Position numbers and translations under genes: made by a program. The notes beneath the pieces were generated by a model that had not been told where the DNA came from, did not search any database, and saw nothing but the letters and a program-made list of their open reading frames with translations. This document shows positions 12,200 through 23,206 of a DNA stretch of 64,000 bases, piece after piece. How positions within the stretch are numbered: position 1 is the first letter of the stretch; each line of letters begins with the position of its first letter. The DNA is from Apricaphanius iberus (taxonomy: Eukaryota > Chordata > Actinopteri > Cyprinodontiformes > Aphaniidae): the NCBI GenBank assembly GCA_028564705.1, contig JAPXFQ010000065.1, forward strand, positions 1,054,001 through 1,118,000, given 5' to 3'.

Positions 12200-12830
12200 C
12201 CAATGAACACAGCAGAGATCAGGGATAAATCTTTGGAAGTTTTTATGGTAGGGTTAGGTTATAACTTATAAAACAATGTCCCAAATTTCTCACAGAGCTC
12301 TATTCAATCCAATTTCTGAAAACTGAAAGAGTCTGGCACTGCTGAAAACCTACCAAAACATGGCCACCTTAATCGACTCGGTGGCCAACAAGAACATTAA
12401 TCAGTCAAGACTCTGAATGAACTGCAGCAATTCATTGCACAGGTGGAAAAACTGCTCGCAGGAAAGCCTTTGGTCACAGTCTACAAATCTGAATTTTAGA
12501 CAAGAAAAAAAGACATAAAAAGTACTCTGTCATTTGCCACAATCTATGTAGGGACACAGCATGTGTGTGGAAGAAAGTAATCCAGGCAGAATTACTGTGA
12601 AGAGGCAGCAGAACACATGAGACTTGTGAGGTTCACCTTCCTAACATCCATGCATCCAGAGCTACAATGAAAAAGGTCAAAACATGATATTGAATTAGAA
12701 TGGCCCAGTTAAAGTCCACAGCAAAACATAGCTGTATCAGATTTTGAAAACCCGTGCTTACAGACACTCACCATCCCATCTGACTGAGCTTGAACTGTTT
12801 TGCAAAGAACAGAGAGTAAACGTTTACACA
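12200..12830 (+). mobile_element. Decayed Tc1-like transposon remnant
   Basis: Ordered words match the body of fish Tc1-like elements read on the plus strand: CTACCAAAACATGGCCACC, then AACATTAATCAGTCAAGA, GAACTGCAGCAATTCATTGC, CTACAAATCTGAATTT, and near the end CATCCCATCTGACTGAGCTTG followed by TGTTTTGCAAAGAACAG. These correspond to the middle and end of a transposase gene. Stops and shifts are scattered, so no product is possible. Both ends are unclear. Confidence 0.65.
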
Positions 12831-13319
12831 GGTATGCTGTACTTTGTGTTGGGTTTTCTAAAAAAAAAAAAAAAGACCCCAAAAAAGCACAAAAAATGAG
12901 TGTGCATGTGTAATTTGAAAAGACACTCTAACTCAGATTTTAGCTCTTTATCTCTTTTCATTAAAGAATGCCACACTTATTTCAGCAGCTGCAAAAATGA
13001 TTATCAGTTTTAAGTTTTTATGTTGCTGTGGACAAGTCTGTGCCAACAAACTAACAGCAGCATAACAGTCTTCCAGCGAAAGAAGCATTTTATTGGTTGC
13101 ATGTTTAATTAGCAAATGGGATATTTAGACAGTTATGAGGACAATAAGTGATCAGGTGATGTTTGGATGAGAAACCGCTTAGCTGGTGTGAATCTCTGTG
13201 AAAATGTAGCCAAGAAAAAGTTGTAATGTCGGGGATGATCTGTATTTGTAAAATACAGATCATGGTTTGCAACACCATCAGGAGCTTCCTCATTTTCTGG
13301 TAGTTTTTTTTTATTGTGA

Positions 13320-13802
13320 TCAGCAGAGAGAACTGAAAAAATGGCCTTGCAAAAGGTCTTGTGCAAATTTATGCTGTATAACTGTGGCAACACATGGGGT
13401 GGGTCGTTGTGTATTCCTCATCTGTCTCCATTTAGTCCTATCCTCTGCATCTTCTGCCCTCACACCAACTAATTTCATGTCCTCTTTCACCACATCCATA
13501 AATCTAATTTTTGGTCTTCCTATCTGCCTCCTGCCTGGTGCCTCCATCCTCAACAACCTTCTACCAATGTAAGCGCCATCTCTCCTCTGAACATGTCCAA
13601 ACCATCTCAGTCTGGCCACCCTGAATTTATCCCCAAAACAGCTAACATGAGCTGTTCCTCTGATGTACTCATTCCTGATCCTATCCGTCATCGTCACTCC
13701 CAAAGAGAATCTTAGCTTCTTGGGTTCTGCAACCTCCAGTTCTGCTTCCTGTCTTTTTCTAATTGACACTGGCTTTAGACTATACAACATTGCTGGTATC
13801 AC
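13320..13802 (-). pseudogene. RTE LINE ORF2 C-terminal remnant
   Basis: This open frame of about 160 codons is the best-preserved coding part of the truncated RTE LINE. It carries the segment TDRIRNEYIRGTAHVS, then RLRWFGHVQRRDG and GRPKIRFMDVVKED, which lie after the reverse transcriptase in RTE ORF2. The frame runs past the likely element 3' end (about 13383) into flanking DNA, so the last 20 or so residues are not from the element. It is a relic, not a host gene. Confidence 0.8.
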
Positions 13803-15215
13803 TACAGTCTTGTACAGCTTCCTTTCATTATTGCTGAAACCCTTTTATCACACATCACACTTTACACTTTTCTCCACCCATTCTAACCAGCTACCACATG
13901 CTTCTTCATCTCTTTTCCAGTCTCTCTATTGCTCTGGACCATTTACCCCAATACTTAAAAACCTCTCCCTTCTTTACTTTCCTTGCAACTTCATATCTCC
14001 ACAGCAAATCGTCCCTTGGGGACAAAAAAGATTCCTTGAACAATTAACTTGTGTCATTCTAATTTAGTTTTACTGTGACTAATCTTAATTCCTCCCTATT
14101 CCAGAGCATTCTCCCACCTCTCTAGCTTTTACCCTACCCCCACCCTGCTCTTATTGCAGATCACAAAGTCATCTGCAAACATCATGGTCCATGGAGACGC
14201 CTGTCTATCCTCATTTGTCAGCCTGTCCATCACCAAAGCAAACAAGAAGGGGCAAAAAAATGATCTTTGATGCAGTCCCACCTCCACCTTGAACTCCTCT
14301 ATTACTTCTACAGCACACCTCACTGCTGTCTCAAAGCTCTGATACATGTCCTGCGCCACTGTAATATACTCCACTCCAGACCTCCTAATGGAAAATCACA
14401 GCTCTTCTCTTGGCAACGTGTCATTCGCTTTCTTTAAATCTACAAAGACATAATGCAGCTCCCTCTGACCCTCTCTGTACTTCTCCATCAGCATACTTAA
14501 TGCAAATATTGCATCTGTAGTATGCTTTCTTGGCATTCCACCACAGCTTCATTGAATGACTCAATAGTTTTATTCCTCTTTAGTTACCAAAGTTCTGTAT
14601 GTCTCCCTTGTTCTTAAAAATCAGCACTAGGACCACTTTTCCTCCATTCTTCAGGCCTCCTGTCGCTTTTCAAGATGTTGTTGAAGAACCTTGCCAAAAC
14701 TCTATTACCATATCTTCTAGACACTTCCATACCGCCACAGGTATGTCAACAAGGCCAACTGCCTTTCCTCTCTTCAACCTTTCCTCACGTCATCCTTGCT
14801 AATTTCTGCTACTTCATGATCCACAACATTCAACTCCTCTACTTTAAATTCTCTTCCTCATTCATCATCTCTTCGAAGTACTCTTTTCATCTTCCCATCC
14901 CACACTTGGCACATGTTAGTGAATTTCCATCCACATACCTAATCACCCAGACTTGTCGCAAATCCTTTTCATCTATTTCTCTCTGTCAACCTATACAAAT
15001 CATTTTCACCCTCATTACTGTCCAGCTTAGCATACAGGTCATCACATATCATTTGCCTTACCTTTGCCACCTCTACCTTCATCATGCGCTGTATCTCCCT
15101 GTACTCCTGTCTGCTCTCTTCAGTCCTCTTAGTGTCCCACTTCTTCTTAACTAAGTTATTTCTCTTTTTATGCTCCTGGACTTTATTGTTGCACCACCAA
15201 GTCTCAACAAGTCTG
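13383..15215 (-). mobile_element. 5'-truncated RTE-type LINE
   Basis: Read on the minus strand, this is the 3' half of an RTE-clade non-LTR retrotransposon. From high to low coordinate it shows a WWCNNKVQEHKKRN segment, a lysine/arginine-rich stretch, a reverse-transcriptase segment ending in FADDFVICN (the (F/Y)xDD active-site box, about 14175), and a C-terminal block with RWFGHVQRRDG and GRRQIGRPKIRFMDVVKEDMK (13430-13620). That C-terminal block is a hallmark of fish RTE elements. The reading frame is broken repeatedly, no endonuclease domain is present, and only the last 160 codons remain open, so the copy is dead. A second fragment of the same family lies at 21670-21990. Confidence 0.85.
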
Positions 15216-15984
15216 TTATATCAATAGATAAATCATTTTGGGGTAAACACACATTGTCAGAGCTCACTGTGACCACATGGTAACAATATGTGTCTTCAAA
15301 ATAAAATTACCTGAAATAGCAAGGATAACAGATGTTTGTGGTCCATAAATCCAAATTGCCTTTGCTTTAAGCATTTGTAGAGCTTCTGACAAAGTATGGC
15401 TCAAGTCATGACCCATGTCTCTGGGCAATGACTCATTCCATGACACACACAAAAAAAAAACTCAGCAGTCAAATTCACAGGAATTTAGGACAGCTTTGTT
15501 GCACTGGAAGTGAAGCTTGTTTGGTCTGTAAGTCTCAGCAAGCTTAGTCAAACACAGAATCGTTCCCCCAGCACCAGTGCTATTCTATCTAAACAGAAAT
15601 GACAGAGTGACAGGGTAGTACTCATCCTGAAGTTCACAGCGGAACAACGAGGGGGAGATTTCGGGAGGAAACATAGAATCAAAGCAATAGCTGGAGCTGC
15701 AAGGCACGAGGAGGTGGCACTATCCCTTATCGTTTCAACAGTGAGAGTTTTAATACCTTATTTTTTATTTTTACTCTTCTGCAGAGCTGGGGAGACTGAT
15801 GAAAATGTTCTGCAGCACTTTCCCATTGATTTAATAAAAAGGGCCTTAACTGAGCAAACACTGATGAAAGGGAATCATTATCTGGGCTTGTATGAGGTCA
15901 AGCATTCCCCTTCTTCCATATTTATTGCCAGTAGTTTGTCTTATTTGCAGGCCTGAACCATTTTTAGAAAAGACCACACAATTC

Positions 15985-16240
15985 GTTTTACAGGGAAATT
16001 ATCTGAGAAGTATCACCCCATTTCTAAAGTCCTTACACTGGCTCCCTGTAGCTTAGAGAATACACTTAAAATACTCCTACTAGTTTATAAATCACTAAAT
16101 GGCTTAGCTCCAAAACATGGTGATGACCTTTTGTCACTATACCCTCCACCCAGACCACTCAGGTCCTCCAACTCTAATCTACTAATCATCCCTAAAATCA
16201 GTACCAAACATAAAGAAGCAGCTTTCACTCAATATGTACA
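15985..16240 (+). mobile_element. L2/Rex1-type LINE 3' fragment
   Basis: The plus strand contains CCTTACACTGGCTCCCTGT, then a stretch encoding a KILLLVYKSLNGLAPK-like segment and PPPRPLRSS. This order (HWLPV, then a KI-L-YKxLN-AP segment, then a proline/arginine motif) is the C-terminal region that follows the reverse transcriptase in L2/CR1/Rex1-group LINEs. The same region is present in the element at 31040-32391. It is a short, broken 3' fragment. Confidence 0.7.
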
Positions 16241-16260
16241 AAGAGAAAGTCAAATTATTA

Positions 16261-16900
16261 CCTTAGTCTGACTGAAATCAGACTTTTGAAATGCATGTAT
16301 AGACCTTAGTCTGGCTTGAATTGAACCAAACTGGATTTTTAAAAGTTTGACTAAACTACCCAGATAATGCTATTGGGAATCAGAGTTCTCTGCAACCAAT
16401 ACCCCTGCCCTACCCATACTTGCGCACCCCCTCAGTAAGTGAAGAGATGAGGTCGTGCGTATCAGCAACAACACAGTAGAAGTATAAGAAAAATATAAAT
16501 TCAAATCAAACTTTATTTATAAAGCACTTTTCAAACTACATAGCCGCACGTTACAGATTAAAAACAGCGGCGTCATTCAAACTGTTTTCATAACCATCTG
16601 TTGTAAGACTTCAGACATCAGTCTCATCTTTGTCAACCATCTTTGTGATGAGCACTTTCAGCACCTTCTTTTGATTAGATTTAACAAACATTGCCATGAA
16701 ATTGAAGGCATGCAAAGGAACTTGAGACTTAATTTTAATAAAAGTGTTAAAAATACAGTATTTGTGGTGTGACACTTGTGTAAAATGTACATTTATTAGT
16801 TACGGTGGTTAGAAGTAAAGTTAGTTATTTAAGATATTTTGCCAAAAGTAACGTAGTGTGACTCGGCTCTCACCAGGGGGTAAGCCCTTAGTCTGATTAC
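16261..16900. repeat. Dispersed repeat, copy B (CCTTAGTCTGA type)
   Basis: Long words such as CAGACTTTTGAAATGCATGT, TTCTCTGCAACCA, GCACCCCCTC and CAACAAAACAG-like or CAACACAGTAG are shared in the same order with 53905-54427. Both copies end in CCCTTAGTCTGATTAC. CCTTAGTCTG occurs three times in this copy, at both ends and near 16303. The interior from about 16505 differs between copies, with a TTTATTTATAAAGCAC segment here, so one may be a derivative or carry an insertion. Class unknown. Confidence 0.7.
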
Positions 16901-17154
16901 TACAAAAAGCTTGATTTACATCTGCATGAAAACATTCTGAGTTTCTATTTTCTACCAATCCACAAATTTCCTCGTGACTGAAAAGCTGCTGAAACACTGA
17001 GCTGCTTTAGATCAAAACTTAGAAATCATCTGTTTAAAGCTGCCTTTGTTTTCCTGTTCTTTATTTTCTCTAAGATTTTATTCTTATGCTTTTTATATTC
17101 TATTCTTAATTGCTTTTTTACTTTTCATGCTTCTATCGTTTTTTTTGTTTCTTT

Positions 17155-17415
17155 AACAAAAAGCATGATAAAGACTGAGGAATTCAACAGACAGGCCAGA
17201 AAGAAAGTTGTGGAGAAGTTTAAAGCAGGGTGATTTTATAAAACACTATGATGAGCTTTAATCATATAGAGAGGAAGCTGTTGTAAGAGAGCGGAACACA
17301 TTCTACGGATCCAAAGCTCATATGGGAGAACATAACAAGACTATTAGTCCTTTTCTGCACAAATCTGGTCTTTATGGAGGGGTGGTAGAAGACTTTGCAA
17401 ATATTTCAGCCTCTG
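17155..17415 (+). mobile_element. Decayed Tc1-like transposon remnant
   Basis: The plus strand holds ACAGACAGGCCAGAAAGAAA, then GTTGTGGAGAAGTTTAAAGC and, after a gap, GACTATTAGTCCTTTTCTGC with ACAAATCTGGTCTTTATGG. In intact fish Tc1 elements these words lie in the helix-turn-helix and linker part of the transposase gene. The copy is a short internal fragment without terminal repeats. Confidence 0.65.
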
Positions 17416-20400
17416 CATGTGTAAACCTCCAAGAAACATGCTCCAATAGACGGTTTTATGCAGTTCTGCAAAGTATCTACTCAGGTTGGCTGAATAGAAA
17501 AGCACCCCACACTTTTCAAATATTCGTTATTAAAAACATGTTGTTTTTTTTTTTAACATTACAATTCATTATTATGCACAACCTTGTGCTGTTTTAGAAC
17601 AAAAACCTGATTTAAAGCTTGATATAACATGAAAAAATATTTGGCTTTTTGTACTGAAAGGGGAGCAGATACATAAAGTTAAACACAAACTGAACTACAG
17701 TTACTTTCAAAAGGACATTTCACATTACTAAGGTGAAACATCCTCTACACACGCACGCGCAAATCAGTGAGACTTAAATCCCCTGTGTATTGCTTCTATT
17801 AAATCATGCGCTTAGGAGAAGATAATCATTTGGTGATACGAGGACGCAACAATGGTGGTGGGCGGCAACTGTATTTTTGATCTTCTTTTCTTTGGTCTCG
17901 TATGAAGAAAAAAAAGTTTGGGCAGCAGCATCAACTTTTAATATAGCTGCAGGCAGACATTAATGAGTCCTTTTTGTCAAGGTGAAGGAACAGAGATAGC
18001 AGACTATGTGCCCAAGCTTAAAAAGGATGCGATCACAGAAGTGAATGGGTGTTCATGTGTGGGTGATGAGTTGAGACTGCTTTGTGTTCAAAGCAAAGAC
18101 GTTAAGCTTTTCTCTTGACAAAGCACATCTATGACAAAGATTAAGTATATTTATTTCTATTTATATATTAAATATATATTCGATATTTTATTTGTTGACA
18201 TAAATTTTAACAGCAGAGCCACTAGATGGTGCTGTTCAGTTGTTACTTTATTTGTGACAGCATTACTTGCTCTAATGCCATGATTATCATGACCCAAGTG
18301 TTTATTACCTGAGTAAGATCAATCTTAACTTTAGGGTACTTGTTTTGTGTCATATGCTCCACTCATACCGTATAGTTTTGATTGTATACCCGGGATTCAC
18401 TCTCACTGAATACAAAAAACCTGTGCCCACATGCAGCTCAAGCAGCTTATTGTGTCTGATTTTGCGTGCACAGTACAAAAGCCTGAGTTCAAGAAAAACA
18501 TGGTATGTTGGTAAATGCGATGACTAAAAACACTTTTTGTTGTTGTGTTGCTGTTGCTCTTCTGTGCCCACATTTCAGAAAGATGCTTTGATTCTTCTTT
18601 AGCCGTAAAGGGAACAAGCAGACAATCCAATTGCCACCTTATGTGGATGCTCTCAACAAAAGCTGAGCCAAACGAGTCTTTTCTATATCAGGGAGCGCAA
18701 CACAAAAAGGATGGAAAATTAGCATGAAAAACACAGACGCAGGAAATGCAAGCATCTTTTTGTTTGTGTGCAGTTAAATGAGAATGCGTATGAACACCAT
18801 CTGTAAAAGTGAAGCCAGGCCCTCCTTTTTTCACAGCTTAACCTCCAAACATGTTGCTGCCAGTATGATGTAAAATCCCACTGAACCTGTTGCAACTTGT
18901 TTGTAATATTAGTTGCTGTGGCCAGGATATTCTACATTTGCTTGTCTCTTTTTCTTAAATGCCAAAACTCTTCATTTGTCTGTTTATGTTGCCTCGACAG
19001 TAACATAATGCTGTTTTTGTACTGTGAGCTCCAGCAGCCTGCCTGGCGGAGCGAAACATACAACCAAATGAGTGTTATCGAGTATCAGTGCTGCTTGTAC
19101 AGCTATATTCATGTACCAGACAGGGATACAGAGGACAGGATGGCTACAAATGCAAGCTATATAGGTGAAAGGGCAGCTCACGAATGTGTATGTGTGTTTG
19201 AAATAGAAAACGGAGGAGGAAGTTTAGAGTAAATAACTTACATGAAAAGAAAGATGTTTAGGTAATGGAGTCAGTGAGATTCTCAGAAAGTTCTCATCCA
19301 TGTCACATGTGAGTCTGCAGCGGTGTTGCCAAAGAGGGGGCTCTATTTTTAGGGGAAGGAATGTACACAGGCCTTGTGGAAAGAGACCATAACAACAAAC
19401 AGTTTGCAACACTCAGCCTACAAAGAGAGAAGCACATGCAGTCGCACAGCATCACCACAAGAACGAGGAAATGAAGTAATGCAGAATGGCAAGATGTCTT
19501 TTTTTCTGACCTTGTTTTGAAGAGGGCACTCTCTGCAGGAGGCACATACAAGACAGCAATAAAAAGGAGAACACAGGTAAGGGATGTTTGGGAGGTATTT
19601 TTTTGTCATCTGCAATGTGGCACTTCTTGTGTTCGTCTTGTGTTTTAAGATTTTTTTTAATAGAGATACTGAGAAAAAATTTTTCCAGACAAAGTGCGGC
19701 ACTGATGAATGGCATTTTTAGAATAAAATCACAAATTTTACAAGGCACTCAATGAAAAAGGCAAAGCTGCAGCCGCACATTTAATAAACAAACACCAATG
19801 ATAGGGTTAAAACCGGAAACCCTGACTAGTAACCCAGACTGATCAGAGATGCACAGTCACTTCTTTAAATATATCTGAAAGCAGAAGTAATGAAATGGCC
19901 TCTAATAACAAAATTAGGCTTTCGGTTCTTTAACTAAGTGGTGGTCTTGTATTCAGAATGTGATACAAGCACTGCAGGTTATTTGGTGATCATTCCCAAG
20001 TTAAATTGCTACATTACCCATAATTGTGATGTAGAGCTAAAACGTTTAAACACTCAGACAATGACAATGAGTAGTTTAGGCATATGACGTTAAACTCAGA
20101 AACTAGTTAACAGAGAACAGAAACTCACAGTAGGCCTACAAACCGAAGCAGACCACGGGGAACTGTTGGTTGCTGTTGATGATCTTCTTTGTACTTCTGA
20201 AGATGAAACTTTTCATGTAAAAAAGTCAGCCACTGCAACTTCACAAAGTTTCAATTCAAAGTCAGAAAATCAATAAAATGATATAGGCTACTCATTCACC
20301 GTGCTAGCATCTATTGGCAACAAAGCTAATGATGTAGAGCTCAGCATACAGCAAGACACAATAATAAAAAAATACATTCCTTCATTCATTGTAGGGGGAG

Positions 20401-21665
20401 AAAAAGAATGGTTGAAACAAGCACATAGTTGTAACACCAATTTGACCAATTCAGAAACAGGCCATGGAGATGTCATCAATACTCTATGCTCCCTAATTGA
20501 ACACACTGGCAAAGCCAAGTGTCTGAGTTGAAAGCAGTCTACAAAAGATATAATGGAATGGGAGTGAGAGCAATTCTAAAACATCTGTCAAAACCCTGTC
20601 CTGATATCTGATTGGCTTCTCTCAGCTATGGATTTGATTTGATTTCTAATCTCTACTTGCATGTGAAGACCCTGCATCATCGTCCCTGCTGCTGGCCTCT
20701 GGTCTCAAGTCTACTCCCTTACTCTGGTCTTTACTATGGTGGCAATAAAAAGAAATTAAACTGTAGGAAGTCAAATTTTGAAATAAAATTAAGATGAATA
20801 GTAGTGATTTACTGTGGAAATTAACCTTGAAAGTCCTTATGTCATAGATGTTTTATTTTAGCCACTTATCTTTCCACCTGTAAAGACCCTCCCCGACCTG
20901 CATTGTTTATTGTGGAAATAAAGATTTATTTTAATTATGTGGAAAATAGTTAAGTTCTTTACAGAAATGAATAAGAAGTTGGTTTATTCCTAGCATGCAC
21001 TAACTTGCAATGGAACTTTCATAGCTAACATTAGTATTGTTAACCAGCTTATGATACATTGGCTTATATGAATGAGGCTTCATTAGCTTACCTGTTATAA
21101 CTCAACTTACATCTTGTTTGAAAAACTGTGCAATATTTTTTACCCTTTGCTGGCTCTGGCTGGTGCTATGCTGGACGTGCTCCTCTACTCAGCTGTGCTC
21201 TGCAACAACCATCAGCGATCCACTGATGTATGTAGGTTTCTATGTTTAAACTGCACTTAATGACAGCTCGGAAAAATAGGTTACTCTATATTAACGGACT
21301 AAACGGCTGTAATGGCAAAAAAAAAAACAGGAAAAGGGCATCAACAGGAAAAGTGGATGACGTTTCCTATAATTGCCCCAATTCTGTCACACCCATGCAA
21401 CCACCATATTTTCTCCAGATAAATAGGCAGGAAAAAGCATTCTTTTAATTATGTTTTCATTAAATACACAGATGAGAATTACTCAAGTCTGTACCTTGGT
21501 GTCCTCAATGATAAATACGGTCTTTGTTAAAACCTTCCCTTTATATTGAGACTTTCTAATGGTCTCCTTTTTAACTGCAAACCTAGGCAGTGAAGTGTAA
21601 AATAGACATGGATTAACATGGATTACCCTGCAGAGGTTCTCCAAAAGGCAGCAACTGAAGCCATC
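17416..21665. other. Unannotated intergenic DNA
   Basis: About 4.2 kb of AT-rich DNA with no recognised gene, no long terminal or inverted repeat and no RNA gene. Open frames are at most 111 codons, mutually overlapping and without domains. An AT-only patch of about 60 bp sits near 18140-18200. Confidence 0.5.
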
Positions 21666-21995
21666 CATTGAACGTTTGGTAGACGGGTCGCCAAGGTCAA
21701 CAAGATCTGCCAGATTACTCTGTACAAATTTTGTAAAGCTGCAAAGAATAATAGATGTTTTGGTGATAAAGGCTAGACTGAGATTGTTCGGTCATGTTCA
21801 TATGAGAGGCACGGAGTATGTATGGATAGGATGCTGAGAATGGAGCCACCAATCAGAAGGCAGGGAGCAAAGATCAAGACTGAGATTTATGGACATGGTG
21901 AAACAAGACTTGAAGATAGTTGGTGCGAGAGAAGAGGTTGAATATAGGACTAAATGGAGACAGGTGATTCATTGTGGCAAGAAGGTCAAAAAAGA
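21665..21995 (+). mobile_element. RTE LINE 3' fragment
   Basis: The plus strand encodes, across frame breaks, RLRLFGHVHMRG, then a segment matching RFMDMVKQDLKIVGAREEVE and TKWRQVIHCG. These equal the C-terminal block of the RTE element at 13383-15215 read on the other strand. It is a second, shorter and more decayed copy in the opposite orientation. Confidence 0.75.
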
Positions 21996-23159
21996 AGAAT
22001 CAGTATTTATTTAGATTGTATTTAACTGATAGTTTTTATTTATTTTATTCATATTATTTTGGTAGTTTTACCAGTTCATGATTCTTTCTTTGTCCCCCCA
22101 TTCATTTAGTAATGCGATGCTTTTTTAATTCAGAATACTTTAACAGTCCCATTCATCCCCAAGTAGCATTAAAATTTACCCGGGTTCTGGGGTAGGTTGT
22201 AATAAGATACCTCTTTGTATTTGACATTCATTTACCCAATCTGTGATGGTGTGGTATAAGTCCAAATGCATGTAATTTATGGCAGACAAATATGGGTACC
22301 ACATGTTAAAATTCGAGAGTTCACAAAGAACCACTGAGTTACATTTGTTCGAACAAAAAGTGTTACTATCAGCCCCGGTTCCCCCTATTTATTGGTATTT
22401 AGAAGTTTTTTTTTATCACTTTGAAAGCAAATTTAATAAAGATTAGTGTGATGTTTTAAATAGCTAATAAACTCTCTTAAGCTTTTTTCGCTAAGAGGGC
22501 ATTTTGGATTTTGAGATTGATAAGAAAGTTCTGGCTTTCCCACTTAGCATTTCAGTACTTCTTCCAACTTAAAACTGGACATTTTTTAAATCTTAGTGAA
22601 AAGGGATAAATTAATCAAATGTAATCTTTCAGGCGAGAACATATAGCCTAGTTCATGTGGGTTTGTTTAAATGAAATAACGTATAAGTCCTGCTGCCCAG
22701 GCTGATTTAAGATGCCACTCATATTGGAGGTAGTGGAACAACTTAGTATCATGGAACTATTGTGTATCAAGGAACTTTGAATAAAAAACGTTGGGAACCA
22801 TTGTGTCAGACATCTGTGATGCTACAGAAGATTGCCGACACAGGGATTCAAGGTAATGTTTGGGATGCTGGTCAGTTCAGTAAATAGGCAGTAAAAAATG
22901 AAGAGACAAGTACCTTTTTAAGAATGAATGTCTTAGTAGTTTATAAAAGTTATTGTCAATTAAAAAAAACAAAAAACTCATCCTTTATCATCATGTACGA
23001 ACAATTTGTATTACCACAAACAAATTACTGACCATTAACTTTTATATATCTTTCACCCTAAAATATTCCATTGAATATTTTATGTGATAAATATTATAAT
23101 TCAAGCTCTGACATGGTTATTCTCAGTCATTCCTAAAACCAAGGCTTGTTGTGGTATGA
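21996..23159. other. klhl38 upstream DNA
   Basis: No coding signal or clear repeat was seen. It is AT-rich and lies directly upstream of the klhl38 start, so any distal promoter or leader exon would fall here. No muscle-type cis element was clear enough to call. Confidence 0.45.
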
Positions 23160-23162
23160 GGG

Positions 23163-23169
23163 TATAAAA
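23163..23169 (+). promoter_or_regulatory. TATAAAA box candidate for klhl38
   Basis: TATAAAA lies 38 bases before the ATG at 23207. A start about 25-30 bases downstream would give a leader of only 8-15 nt. The alternative is that the pyrimidine-rich stretch and CAG at 23195-23205 form a splice acceptor for a leader exon further upstream. Confidence 0.4.
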
Positions 23170-23206
23170 TGTGTAATTAACTGGGATAACTTTGTCTGTC
23201 CTCAGC

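Noticed and set aside
13663..15154. Plus-strand frames of 134 and 159 codons
   Set aside because: They are the antisense of the RTE LINE, whose coding direction is minus.
23192..23206. Upstream extension of the klhl38 frame by five codons
   Set aside because: It begins at TTG rather than ATG and crosses the probable acceptor or TATA-driven start region. The ATG at 23207 fits the family N-terminus.
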